Shown here piece by piece: positions 7,037 to 15,754 of a stretch of DNA of 64,000 nucleotides. How positions within the stretch are numbered: position 1 is the stretch's first letter; the number at the start of each line of letters is the position of its first letter. The DNA comes from an uncultured Alphaproteobacteria bacterium (GTDB lineage Bacteria; Pseudomonadota; Alphaproteobacteria; Rhizobiales; Beijerinckiaceae): positions 62,001 through 126,000 of the forward strand of contig CALKHP010000052.1 of NCBI GenBank assembly GCA_937988775.1, read 5' to 3'. The translations under genes and the position numbers were made by a program. Below the pieces are notes generated by a model. It was given only the letters and a program-made list of their open reading frames with translations. It ran no database searches and was not told the origin of the DNA.

Positions 7037-7921
7037 TCAGGGCGCTTCAGGGGCGATGGCGGCAACCGCGCTCCAGTTCTCGAAGGTCTCGTCGCCGACG
7101 CCGCCAAGCACGGCGCGAAGCCCGCGCGTCATCGGCAGCGGGCCGGACTTGTCACCGATCGACAGGGCGAGGTCGATATCCTTGCGCAGGATCGCTTGCA
7201 GGGATTCGAAACCGGCGCGGGTGCGCGCCCAGGCGGCATAGGCCTCCGGCGCGTCGCCGGCCCTGGCGGTAAAGAAGTTGCGCCCGGTGCTCTCCTCGAA
7301 AACCGGCATGGCATCGGCAAGCACAAGGCCGTTGTCGAGCGCGATGCGGTAGGCTTCCGCCGCGATCATCAGCGTGGTGATGCCGACAAGATTGTTGACG
7401 ATCTTGGTGGCCTGCCCCGTGCCCAGCCCGCCGCAATGGAAGATCGTGCTGCCCATCGCCGCCATCAGCGGGCGCAACGCGTCGCAATCCTGGCGCTCGC
7501 CGCCCATGATGATGGTCAGCGTGCCCTCGCGCGCCTTGACGACGCCGCCGCTGATCGGCGCATCGACGACGCGGACATGCACGGCCTCAAGCTCGCGCTG
7601 CAGGTCGCGCACGGCTTGCGGCGCGATGGTGCCCATGATCGCGAGCCTCGGCGTCCGGCCGGCGAGGCCGGAGCGCAAGCCGTCATCGCCCAGCACGACG
7701 GCGCGCGCCTGATCGGGCGTCGCCACCAGCACGATGACGGCATCGCAATCGGCGCAATCGGCGGCGCGCAGCGCCCGGCGGGCGCCGAGGGCCGCGAAGG
7801 GCGCCCAGGCCGCATCGCTTGGGTCGCAGACGGTGAGCTCAAAACCGGCCTTGTGGATGTTCATGGCCATGGGGGCGCCCATGGCACCAACCCCGATGAC
7901 GGCAACTTTCCGGATCGTCAT
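7037..7921 (-). CDS. NAD(P)-dependent 3-hydroxyisobutyrate dehydrogenase-family oxidoreductase
   Basis: Soluble beta-hydroxyacid dehydrogenase, 294 aa. It has the N-terminal Rossmann motif AVIGVGAMGAPMAMNI (residues 7-22), the substrate motif DAPISGGVVKAREGTL and the catalytic-lysine segment GTGQATKIVNNL. It would oxidise a 3-hydroxy acid to a semialdehyde, or do the reverse. It is the last gene of the minus-strand unit that starts at 20068, 9 bp after the SDR. The same family includes 2-hydroxymethylglutarate dehydrogenase, which is of interest beside the LeuCD-like/lyase unit, but the two units are convergent and may be unrelated. Confidence 0.88.
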   Translation of the reverse strand: MTIRKVAVIGVGAMGAPMAMNIHKAGFELTVCDPSDAAWAPFAALGARRALRAADCADCDAVIVLVATPDQARAVVLGDDGLRSGLAGRTPRLAIMGTIAPQAVRDLQRELEAVHVRVVDAPISGGVVKAREGTLTIIMGGERQDCDALRPLMAAMGSTIFHCGGLGTGQATKIVNNLVGITTLMIAAEAYRIALDNGLVLADAMPVFEESTGRNFFTARAGDAPEAYAAWARTRAGFESLQAILRKDIDLALSIGDKSGPLPMTRGLRAVLGGVGDETFENWSAVAAIAPEAP

Positions 7922-7930
7922 GGCATCACC

Positions 7931-8683
7931 TCAATAGATCGTCACGCCGCTATCGACCGACAGGACCTGGCCGGTCACGACGCGGGATTCGCCGGAGCCG
8001 AGATAGACCGCCATCTCGGCGATATCGAGCGGCCGGCATGGCCCGAGCAGGTGCTGGGCGGCGAGCCGGCGCAACTCGTCGCGCTCACTCAACAGGCCCT
8101 CGACGCGCGGCGTCAGCACGAGGCCCGGCGCGATGGCGTTCACGCGGATGTTGTCGGGCGCGTATTCCACCGCCATCGAGCGGGTCATCGATGCCACGCC
8201 GCCCTTGGCGGCGGTGTAGCAATCGCGCTCCGTCAACGCCATCAGAGCCACCATGGACGCCATGTTGACGATCGCGCCGCCGCCGGATCTGGCGATCTCG
8301 GGAATGGCGTGCTTGCAGCACAGGAAGGTGCCGTAGAGATCGAGCTTGATGACGCGCCAGAACTCCTCGTCGGGCGCTTCGGTGACGCGCGCATCGGCGG
8401 CGCTCGACCCTCCGGCCACGTTGCACAGAATATCGAGGCGCCCGTAGCGCGCGACCGTGTCGGCGATGGCGCGCCTGACGCTCGCGGGATCGGTAATGTC
8501 GCAGGCAAGCGCCAGCCCGCGCTCGCCGGCCGAGGCTTCCGCCAGGCATTCCGCCACGGCCTCCGCCTGGATATCGGCGGCAGCGATCTGCGCGCCTTCC
8601 TCGATGTAACGCGCGCAGATCGCGCGCCCGATGCCGCCGGCCGCGCCGGTGATGAAGGCTACCTTGCCGTCAAGTCTCGCCAA
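7931..8683 (-). CDS. Short-chain dehydrogenase/reductase
   Basis: Classical SDR of 250 aa. It has the cofactor motif TGAAGGIGRAI near residue 12, NVAGG for the central fold and a complete active site with Ser in NMASM and CYTAAKG (Tyr-xxx-Lys). It likely oxidises a 3-hydroxyacyl or ring alcohol of the pathway. Translation appears to start at TTG 8683, supported by GGGAGG five to six bases upstream; no better ATG exists. It lies 13 bp downstream of the flavoprotein gene in the same unit. Confidence 0.88.
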   Translation of the reverse strand: MARLDGKVAFITGAAGGIGRAICARYIEEGAQIAAADIQAEAVAECLAEASAGERGLALACDITDPASVRRAIADTVARYGRLDILCNVAGGSSAADARVTEAPDEEFWRVIKLDLYGTFLCCKHAIPEIARSGGGAIVNMASMVALMALTERDCYTAAKGGVASMTRSMAVEYAPDNIRVNAIAPGLVLTPRVEGLLSERDELRRLAAQHLLGPCRPLDIAEMAVYLGSGESRVVTGQVLSVDSGVTIY

Positions 8684-8696
8684 TTCGACCTCCCGT

Positions 8697-10730
8697 TCAG
8701 ATCATCCAGCCAGCGCGCTCACCATCGATGATCGCCGCATCGACCTGGCGCGGCGCGAACGCATCGCCAACCACCAGCACATCGAGCCCGCTGCCATCCA
8801 GTTCCTGCACCAGCGTGTCGTTGGCGCGGTTGCCCATGGCGAGCACCACCGGGCCGTCATGGTCGATGGTCCGGCGGCGGCCGCTGAAACGGTCCTCGCA
8901 CATGAGCGCCGCCGGCTCGATGCCGACCACGAAAGTCGCCGTCACCACGGCGATGCCGAGCGAGGACAGGCGGCGATAGAGCGCCGGCGCATGGTGCACC
9001 GGCAGGTTGGCGCCGGCATGCATGTGCGGCGTGACGATGGTGACGGCGATGCCGCGCTCGGCCAGCTTCTCCGCCGCCGCAGTGCCCGAGAGATGCGGGT
9101 CGTCCTCGATGACGATCACCGGCCGGGAGAACAGGTCGGGGCGCTGGAAGGCATCCCACACGGTGACGACACGATCGGCGCCGGCACCCGGGATCTCGGG
9201 CACGTCAGGCCGCAGCGAGGTGTAGCCATCCTTGCGCGGCAGCGAGCCGGTGGCGATGACGACCGCCTCGAAATCCTGCCCGACGAGCGTGGTGCGATCG
9301 GCCATCGCGCCGAGACGGATATCGACGCCGCCACGATGCAGCATCTCGATCTGCCAGCGGTGGATCTCGGCAAAGCCACGGCGCGACACGACCGAGGACG
9401 TCATCAGGTTCTGGCCGCCGAGCGCCTCGGCCTGCTCGAACAGCGTGACGTGATGGCCGCGCTCGGTGGCGACGCGCGCCGCCGCTAAACCAGCCGGCCC
9501 GCCGCCGACCACGGCGACGCGCTTCGCATGCGGCGCGGCGCGCATCTTGCCCGCGCCAAGCTGGGCCTCGCGCCCGACCGCCGCGTTATGGATGCAGCCG
9601 ACGCCGCGCCCACGATCGAGGCCGACGATGCAGGACTGGTTCGAATAGGTGCAGACCCGGATGCCGACGCGGTCGCCACGCGCCGCCTTGTTCGGCAGTT
9701 CCGGATCGGAGATGAGGGCGCGCGCCATGCCGATGAAATCGGCTTGGCCGGCCGCGAGCACGGCTTCGGCATCCTCGGGCGTGGCGATGCGCGAACTGAC
9801 GCAGACCGGCAGGCCGGCAACCGCCGCGCGGATCAGCCCGGCATCATCGGCGAACTGCGCCTCGGGCGCGGTGATATCGGCGATCCAGCCGGGATAATGC
9901 AACGAGGTCAGGCCGCTGACATTGAGATAATGCGCGCCCTCGGCGCGCAGGCGCGTGGCGATCTCGACCGAGTCGGCGATCTCCAGGCCGCCGACCACGC
10001 CGTCGGCGCCGTTCATGCGGACGCCGATCAGGAAGCCGTCGCCGGCTGCCTTGCGGATGGCGCGCAGCGTATCGAGGAGGAAGCGCATGCGGTTTTCGAG
10101 CGTGCCGCCATAACGGTCCGAGCGCAGGTTGGTGGCGGGCGACAGGAACTCGTGCAGCAGGTAGCCCTGCGCCGCGAAGAGTTCGACGCCGTTGGCGCCG
10201 GCCTCCTGCATGTTGCGCGCGGCATCGACCATGGTGGCGACGTATTCGTCGATGTCGCCAATGGTCATTTCGCGCGGAATCTCGCCCGTGCGCGGGCAAG
10301 GCAGCGGCGACGGCGCAAAGAGCGGAATGCCGAACTGCGTCGTGCCGGGCGAGCGGAGCTGGCGGCCGCTCGCATTGAGTTGCGACACGAAACAGGCGCC
10401 TTCCGCCCTGATCGCCTCGATCATGCGGCGGTAATGCGGCTGAAGGCTGCGGTCATTGGCAAGGTCGAGCCCGCCGAGCGGCGTCGTCTCGAGCGCGTCG
10501 CCCCAGGCGCCGAGCCTGCGCCAGGAATCCGGCATCAGGAAGTTCGACATGACGATGAGCCCGGCGCCGCCCCTGGCGCGCTCGACATGGTAGGCGATGG
10601 TGCGCTCGACCGCCGAGCCGTAGCCTGCCCCGAACATGACGGCATGCGGCATCATGGCGATGCGGTTGCGCAGTGTGACGGGCCCGAGAGCGAGCGGGCT
10701 CAGCAAACGTTGATAGCGGTCAGCGGTCAT
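8697..10730 (-). CDS. NADH:flavin oxidoreductase of the 2,4-dienoyl-CoA reductase / trimethylamine dehydrogenase type
   Basis: Three-part flavoprotein, 677 aa. An Old-Yellow-Enzyme FMN barrel covers about residues 1-340 (RNRIAMMPHAVMFG, HEFLSPATNLRSDRYGG). An iron-sulfur segment follows, then an FAD/NAD(P)H domain with AVVGGGPAGLAAARVA. It would reduce conjugated enoyl-CoA double bonds or demethylate amines. The Fe-S motif reads CTYSNQSC...GVGC: the second of the four usual Cys ligands (CxxCxxxC) is Ser, as in a subset of the family. The start at 10730 was chosen because it gives the usual family N-terminus and lies 4 bp after the crotonase stop; longer frames overlap that gene. Confidence 0.88.
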   Translation of the reverse strand: MTADRYQRLLSPLALGPVTLRNRIAMMPHAVMFGAGYGSAVERTIAYHVERARGGAGLIVMSNFLMPDSWRRLGAWGDALETTPLGGLDLANDRSLQPHYRRMIEAIRAEGACFVSQLNASGRQLRSPGTTQFGIPLFAPSPLPCPRTGEIPREMTIGDIDEYVATMVDAARNMQEAGANGVELFAAQGYLLHEFLSPATNLRSDRYGGTLENRMRFLLDTLRAIRKAAGDGFLIGVRMNGADGVVGGLEIADSVEIATRLRAEGAHYLNVSGLTSLHYPGWIADITAPEAQFADDAGLIRAAVAGLPVCVSSRIATPEDAEAVLAAGQADFIGMARALISDPELPNKAARGDRVGIRVCTYSNQSCIVGLDRGRGVGCIHNAAVGREAQLGAGKMRAAPHAKRVAVVGGGPAGLAAARVATERGHHVTLFEQAEALGGQNLMTSSVVSRRGFAEIHRWQIEMLHRGGVDIRLGAMADRTTLVGQDFEAVVIATGSLPRKDGYTSLRPDVPEIPGAGADRVVTVWDAFQRPDLFSRPVIVIEDDPHLSGTAAAEKLAERGIAVTIVTPHMHAGANLPVHHAPALYRRLSSLGIAVVTATFVVGIEPAALMCEDRFSGRRRTIDHDGPVVLAMGNRANDTLVQELDGSGLDVLVVGDAFAPRQVDAAIIDGERAGWMI

Positions 10731-10734
10731 CGGA

Positions 10735-11547
10735 TCAGTACGAAGCCTTTCCCGGGAAATCCGGCGCACGCCTTTCCCGAAACGAGGCCAGGCCTTCGAC
10801 GGGTTCCGGCCCCGAGAAGCCAAGCATCTCGAGGGCAAGCGATGCGTCGAAGGTCGGCCCCGCCATGCGCAGCCAGTTGTTGAGCGCGTATTTCGTCCAC
10901 TGGATCGCGGTAGGCGCGCCGTGGGCAAGGCGCGTCGCGACGCCGAGCGCCTTGTCCTGAAGCTCGGCCTCATCGACCGCCAGCGCCACGAGCCCGATCC
11001 GTTCGGCCGTCTCGCCGGTGACCGGCTCGTTCAGCAGCAGATGGTACTTGGCCTTGGCCATGCCGCAGAGCAGCGGCCAGATGATCGCGGCATGGTCGCC
11101 GGCCGCGACCGCGAGCCTGACATGGCCATCGACGAGCTTGGCGGTCCTGGCGGCGATCGGGATATCGGCGACGAGCGCGGCCGCCAGCCCTGCGCCGACG
11201 GCGGAGCCCTGGATCGCCGACACGATCGGTTTCGAGCAGTTGATGATGTTGTAGACGAGGTCGCGCGCCTCGCGCCACATGTTGGCGCGCTCCTCGAAGC
11301 TCTGGGTCAGCTTGTCGACGACAGCGAAATCGCCACCGGCCGAGAACGCCTTGCCCTTGGCGCAGAGCAGCACGGCGCGCGTTTCCTTGTCGCGATCGAT
11401 GACGCGCCAGATATCGGCCAGCTCGCGATGGCCATCGGCATCGAGCGCATTCAGGCGCTCCGGCCGGTTGAGGGTCAGCCGCAGCACGCCATCGACCGGC
11501 CGGTCGCACAGGATCGATGGAAAGGCGGCATAGGCGTCGAGGGTCAT
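10735..11547 (-). CDS. Crotonase-fold protein annotated as enoyl-CoA hydratase/isomerase
   Basis: Crotonase superfamily member, 270 aa, with the N-terminal LTLNRPERLNALD, the CoA-loop AFSAGGDFAVV and the oxyanion-hole helix QGSAVGAGLAAALVAD. Compared with mitochondrial hydratase, both catalytic glutamates are absent. The first is replaced by Ala in the GAGLAAALVAD helix; the PE pair is GH in LVDGHVRLAVAAGDHAA. It therefore probably catalyses something other than simple hydration (isomerisation, ring cleavage or hydrolysis), possibly with the Asp/His of GDHAA. It is embedded in the 12-gene unit between an SDR and the flavoprotein. Confidence 0.85.
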   Translation of the reverse strand: MTLDAYAAFPSILCDRPVDGVLRLTLNRPERLNALDADGHRELADIWRVIDRDKETRAVLLCAKGKAFSAGGDFAVVDKLTQSFEERANMWREARDLVYNIINCSKPIVSAIQGSAVGAGLAAALVADIPIAARTAKLVDGHVRLAVAAGDHAAIIWPLLCGMAKAKYHLLLNEPVTGETAERIGLVALAVDEAELQDKALGVATRLAHGAPTAIQWTKYALNNWLRMAGPTFDASLALEMLGFSGPEPVEGLASFRERRAPDFPGKASY

Positions 11548-11571
11548 GATGTCTCCGGCGGATCGCTGCGG

Positions 11572-12351
11572 TCAGATCGAACGGCGCGAGGTCAGGCCGC
11601 CATCGATGGTGACGATGGTCCCGGACGTGTAGGAGGACCGGGGGGAGGCAAGGAACGCGAACAGATCGGCGACCTCACGCACTTCCGCGGCACGGCCGAG
11701 CGGATAGGCGCCCAGAAGCTCGGTGTAGCGGCTCTCGTCGTTCCATTGCTCGACGGCGCGGCTCTTCATGATCTTCATGATGCGGTCGGTCGCGACCGGA
11801 CCGGGGTTGACGCCGAGCACGCGGATGCCGTCATCGAGGCTGCGGCCGCCAAGCGCGCGGGTGAAGGCCATCAGCGCGGCGTTGCCGGTCGAGCCGGCAA
11901 TATAGCGAAAGTCGAAATTCTCGCCGCCATTGCCGATATTGTTCAGGATCACGCCGCCACCGGCCGCCTTCATCGCGGCGTAGACGCTGCGGCACAGGTC
12001 GATATAGCCGAAGACCTTGACCTCCCAGCCCTTGCGCCAGTTTTTCGCATCGACCTGCCACAGGTCGCCGCCCGGGATCGCGCCGGCATTGTTGACCAGG
12101 ATGTCGATGTGCCCGGCAGCAGTGCCGATCGCCTCGGCCGCGCCGGCAAGTGCGATGTCCTGCTCTTGAACGACGACTTCGATGGCGTGCTGCCGGCGCA
12201 ACCGTTCCGCCAGAGCCTCGAGCTTGGCGCCGGAGCGCGCCACGAGGTGGAGATTGCAGCCTTCCTCGGCGAAGACCTCCGCCAGGCCGGCGCCGATGCC
12301 CTGCGAGGCGCCGGTGATCAGGACTTTCTTGCCGCGCAGTTTCAGGTCCAT
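11572..12351 (-). CDS. SDR-fold protein lacking the Tyr-xxx-Lys active site
   Basis: Rossmann-fold protein, 259 aa, with an intact TGASQGIGAGLAEVF cofactor motif, NNAGAIPGG and a C-terminal SYTSGTIVTIDGG. At the place of YxxxK it reads YIAGSTGNAALMAFTRALG. Aligning the following AALMAFTR helix puts Gly at the catalytic Tyr position and Asn at the Lys. It either uses a different mechanism or is not a dehydrogenase. It lies 12 bp after the CoA ligase and 24 bp before the crotonase in the same unit. The surrounding residues look like those of a conserved family, so this seems a lineage trait rather than decay. Confidence 0.83.
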   Translation of the reverse strand: MDLKLRGKKVLITGASQGIGAGLAEVFAEEGCNLHLVARSGAKLEALAERLRRQHAIEVVVQEQDIALAGAAEAIGTAAGHIDILVNNAGAIPGGDLWQVDAKNWRKGWEVKVFGYIDLCRSVYAAMKAAGGGVILNNIGNGGENFDFRYIAGSTGNAALMAFTRALGGRSLDDGIRVLGVNPGPVATDRIMKIMKSRAVEQWNDESRYTELLGAYPLGRAAEVREVADLFAFLASPRSSYTSGTIVTIDGGLTSRRSI

Positions 12352-12363
12352 GGTGCCGGCCTC

Positions 12364-14298
12364 CTATGCCTGCCTGACGATATGCTCGATTTCGGCGATC
12401 GCTTCCGGATTGACGAGCGAGGTGAGATCGCCTGCCGGTGCGCCGGAATAGATGCTGCGGATGACGCGGCGCATGATCTTGGAACTGCGCGTCTTAGGCA
12501 GTTGCGAGACGACGAAGACGGCGCGCGGCGCGAACGGGCGGCCGAGGCGCTCCTGGATGCGCTTGGCGGCAATGGTGCGGATGTCCTCGGCAGCACCTTC
12601 GCAGGTCAGGAAGGCGACGAGCGCCTGGCCCTTGACCGCGTCATCCGCGCCGATGACGGCTGCCTCCACGACACCGTCGATCTCGACGAGGATTTCCTCG
12701 ACCTCGGCCGGGCCGACGCGCTTGCCGGCGACCTTGATGGTGTCGTCGGAGCGGCCAAGCAGGAAATAATGCCCGGCCTCGGTACGCATGGCGAGGTCGC
12801 CATGGATCCACAGGCCGGGAACCGTGTGCCAGTAAGTGTCGAGATAGCGCGCGTCATCGTGCCAGAAGCTGGCGGTCATGCCGACGAAGGGCGCGCGGAT
12901 CGCCAGTTCGCCGATGGCGCCGGTGAGCGGCTTGCCGGCCGGATCGACGACGTCGCAGGCGACCCCCGGCGAGCGCACATTGAAGCCTGCCGGCACGATC
13001 GGCTTGACGACGACACTGGACAGCAGTCCGCCCGAGACCTCGGTGCCGCCGGTATAGTTGATCAGCGGGCATTCCCCGCGCCCGAAATGGCGCTCGAACC
13101 AGACGAAATGCTCGGGCGCGATGCTTTCTCCGGCGGTGATGAGGATCTTCAGCGAGGACAGATCGGCGCTCGTGCTCTCGGCCTCGTTGGTCGACAGGCC
13201 ACGGATCAACGTCGGCGCCGAGCCGAAATGGGTCACGCGATAGCGTTCGATCAGCCGCGCCATGCGCCCATAATCGGGATAGTTCGGCGCGCCATCGTAG
13301 CAGACCAGCGTCGCGCCGCGCAGCAGGGCCGAGCCCAGGATCAGCGATCCGGCGATCCAGCCCATATCGGCCGGCCAGCAGAACACGTCACCGGGCGCGA
13401 CGTCGAAATGGATCGCGGCGTCATGGGCGATCTTGATCGGGAAACCGCCATGGACATGCACGGCGCCCTTGGGCTTGCCGGTGGTGCCCGAGGTGAAGAT
13501 CACCATGAAGGGATCGTTCGGTGCCATGCGCGCCGAGGGCGGCGCGTGCCCGGCCGGCTTGAGGAGCCCATACCAGTCGAGCGTGCCGGGCCAGTCATCG
13601 CCGGCATCGGGGTCCTCCGGCGAGCGCTTGAGGATGACCGTTTCCAGCGCGGGAAAATCGCGGCGCACGGCGGCGATGGTGTCGCGCGTCGACAGGAAGC
13701 GCCCGCGACGCTGGAAGCCGGACGTGGCAATGAGGGCGCGCGCGCCGCACGGGCTGAGGCGCGCCGTGATGGCATCGAGCCCGAAGCCGCTGAACAGCGG
13801 CACGACGATCGCGCCGATATAGGACACGGCCAGCAGCGAGACCGAGGCCTCGATGCCGTTCTCCATCAGGAGCCCGATGCGGTCGCCGCGCTTCAGCCCG
13901 CTGGCGAGCAGGCCGGCAGCGAAGGCGCGCACCTCGGCGGCCAGCTCGCGATAGGTGACGCTGCGCGCCGTGCCGTCCTCGCGCTCGGCGACGATCGCCA
14001 CGCGGTCGGCCGCCTCGGCATTGTCGAGGATCATGTCGACCCAGTTCAACTCGCCGCCGACGAACCATGACGGGAACGGAGCGCCGCGCGACAGATCGCA
14101 ATATTGCGTGTAGTCGCGGCTCCAGCGCACGCCGCAGAAATCGACGACCTCGCGCCAGTAGGCATCGGGATCGCTGAGCGACAGGTCGTAGAGCGCATCG
14201 AAATCGGCGACGCCGAGGCGCCTGGCCAGTGCGGTGACCTGAGCGTGCTCCCGATAGGTCGCGGTCGGTTGCCAGATATTGTCCTTGTCGAGTGCCAT
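12364..14298 (-). CDS. AMP-dependent acyl-CoA synthetase
   Basis: Acid:CoA ligase of the acetyl-/propionyl-CoA synthetase-like branch, 644 aa. Motifs are IFTSGTTGKPKGAVHVHGGF (P-loop), NYTGGTEVSGG, the hinge region GLWIHGDLAM/GRSDDTIKVAGKRVGP, and the C-terminal LPKTRSSKIMRR with the catalytic Lys. It activates a carboxylic acid to its CoA thioester in the cytoplasm. It follows livF with a 2-bp gap, which ties the imported Liv ligand to this activation step. The side chain accepted is not evident; the W residue in MGWIAG suggests a short-chain acid, weakly. Confidence 0.92.
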   Translation of the reverse strand: MALDKDNIWQPTATYREHAQVTALARRLGVADFDALYDLSLSDPDAYWREVVDFCGVRWSRDYTQYCDLSRGAPFPSWFVGGELNWVDMILDNAEAADRVAIVAEREDGTARSVTYRELAAEVRAFAAGLLASGLKRGDRIGLLMENGIEASVSLLAVSYIGAIVVPLFSGFGLDAITARLSPCGARALIATSGFQRRGRFLSTRDTIAAVRRDFPALETVILKRSPEDPDAGDDWPGTLDWYGLLKPAGHAPPSARMAPNDPFMVIFTSGTTGKPKGAVHVHGGFPIKIAHDAAIHFDVAPGDVFCWPADMGWIAGSLILGSALLRGATLVCYDGAPNYPDYGRMARLIERYRVTHFGSAPTLIRGLSTNEAESTSADLSSLKILITAGESIAPEHFVWFERHFGRGECPLINYTGGTEVSGGLLSSVVVKPIVPAGFNVRSPGVACDVVDPAGKPLTGAIGELAIRAPFVGMTASFWHDDARYLDTYWHTVPGLWIHGDLAMRTEAGHYFLLGRSDDTIKVAGKRVGPAEVEEILVEIDGVVEAAVIGADDAVKGQALVAFLTCEGAAEDIRTIAAKRIQERLGRPFAPRAVFVVSQLPKTRSSKIMRRVIRSIYSGAPAGDLTSLVNPEAIAEIEHIVRQA

Positions 14299-14300
14299 GC

Positions 14301-15023
14301 TCAGATCCCCAGATAGGCCCGCTGGATTTCGGGACTGTTCGCCAGCACGCGCGCGCCATCGTGGGCAACGATGGCGCCGCCTTCCAGGATGTAAGCGTAA
14401 TCGGCGACGGCGAGCGCGGTCTCGGCGTTCTGCTCGACGAGCAGGATATTGACGCCCGTACCGGCAATGTGGGTGATCAGTTCGGCGATGCGGTCGACGA
14501 TGGCCGGCGCGAGGCCGATCGTCGGCTCGTCGAGCAACAGGAGGCGGGGCGCGCTCATCAGCGCGCGCGCCACCGCGATCATCTGCTGCTGGCCGCCGCT
14601 GAACGTGCCGGCGGCGGTCGAGAGCCGGTCGCGCAATTCGGGGAAGAGGTCGAGCACCTTGTCGAGATCGCGCCTGACGGCGGCCTGATCGTTGCGGGCA
14701 AAGGCGCCAAGCTCGAGATTCTCCAGCAGGGTCATTTCCCCGAACAGGCGCCGGCCTTCCGGCACGACCGACAGGCCCTTGCGCACCAGGCGGTCCGGCG
14801 ACATGCCGGTGACCTCCTCGCCGAACAGGCGCACCGTGCCGGAGGCGGGACGCACCAGGCCGCAGACCGCCTTGATCAGCGTCGACTTGCCGGCGCCGTT
14901 GGCGCCGATCAGGGTGACGATCTGGCCGCTGCGCACGCTCAGGTCGACATCGTGCAGCGCCGGCACGACGCCGTAACTGGCGCTGAGCCCGGCCACGGCG
15001 AGTGGGATGGCCTCAGCTGTCAT
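14301..15023 (-). CDS. livF: Branched-chain amino acid-type ABC transporter ATPase LivF
   Basis: Second ATPase of a Liv importer, 240 aa. Walker A is GANGAGKST near residue 40, the signature is TFSGGQQQM and Walker B is LLLLDEPTIGLAP. LivF type is recognised from the short C-terminus and the VPEGRRLFGEMTLLENLELG block. Its start overlaps the end of livG by 11 bp. It energises uptake of the acid handled by the downstream ligase rather than necessarily amino acids. Confidence 0.93.
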   Translation of the reverse strand: MTAEAIPLAVAGLSASYGVVPALHDVDLSVRSGQIVTLIGANGAGKSTLIKAVCGLVRPASGTVRLFGEEVTGMSPDRLVRKGLSVVPEGRRLFGEMTLLENLELGAFARNDQAAVRRDLDKVLDLFPELRDRLSTAAGTFSGGQQQMIAVARALMSAPRLLLLDEPTIGLAPAIVDRIAELITHIAGTGVNILLVEQNAETALAVADYAYILEGGAIVAHDGARVLANSPEIQRAYLGI

Positions 15024-15753
15024 GACGGTGCCCCAGATAGGCCTCGACGACCTTGCGGTCGTTGCGGATTTCAGCCGGCGTGCCGCTGGCGAGATGCTGG
15101 CCGTGATGCAGCACGACGATCCGGTCGCAGACCTTCATCACCGCCTTCATGTTGTGCTCCACGAGCAGGATCGAACAGGCGAATTCGTCGCGGATGCGCT
15201 CGAGCACGGTCAGCGTGTCGGCGACTTCCGTCTGGTTGAGGCCGGTCAGGGGCTCGTCGAGGCAAAGCAGGCGCGGCCGCGCCGCGAAGGCGATGCCGAT
15301 CGAGACGAGGCGCTGCAGGCCATGGGGCAGCGTGCCGGCCATGTTATCGAGATGGGGTGTAAGCCCGAGCATCGCAGCGGTTTCCTCCGTGCGCTCACGC
15401 CGCCTGGCCGCACCGCTCACGCCGTGGATCGTGCCGAGCAGGATGTTGTCGCGCACGCTCATGCTGCTCATCAGGCTGCCATGCTGGAAGGTGCGCACGA
15501 GGCCCATGCGGCTGATGGCGAGCGGCGACTTGCCGGTGCAGTTCTCGCCGAACACGAACAGGGTGCCGGCGCTCGGCTTGTAGAAGCCGCTGATCAGGTT
15601 GAAGGTCGTGCTCTTGCCGGCGCCGTTGGGACCGATCAGGCCAAGGATTTCGCGCGGGCGGATCTCGAGGTCGAGATCGGACACCGCCACCAGGCCGCCG
15701 AAACGGCGGGTCAGGCCTTTGGTGCGCAGAAGGACTTGCTCCGCGGCCTGCAT
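15013..15753 (-). CDS. livG: Branched-chain amino acid-type ABC transporter ATPase LivG
   Basis: First ATPase of the Liv importer, 246 aa from the ATG at 15753. Walker A is GPNGAGKSTTFNLISG, the LivG-type insert GLVRTFQHGSLMSSMSVRDN is present and Walker B is RLLCLDEPLTGLN. The longer open frame upstream overlaps livM and is rejected. The livM stop lies one base upstream. The helix before the signature reads MAGTLPHGLQRLVSIG, so the usual LSGG signature is LPHG here, which is common in LivG. Confidence 0.92.
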   Translation of the reverse strand: MQAAEQVLLRTKGLTRRFGGLVAVSDLDLEIRPREILGLIGPNGAGKSTTFNLISGFYKPSAGTLFVFGENCTGKSPLAISRMGLVRTFQHGSLMSSMSVRDNILLGTIHGVSGAARRRERTEETAAMLGLTPHLDNMAGTLPHGLQRLVSIGIAFAARPRLLCLDEPLTGLNQTEVADTLTVLERIRDEFACSILLVEHNMKAVMKVCDRIVVLHHGQHLASGTPAEIRNDRKVVEAYLGHRHDS

Positions 15754-15754
15754 G

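Noticed and set aside
10921..14070. Very long open frames on the strand opposite the catabolic genes (for example 1049 codons at 10921-14070, 682 codons at 16680-18728)
   Set aside because: They are antisense shadows produced by high G+C codon bias. They lack ribosome sites and family motifs, while the minus-strand genes beneath them have full domain signatures.
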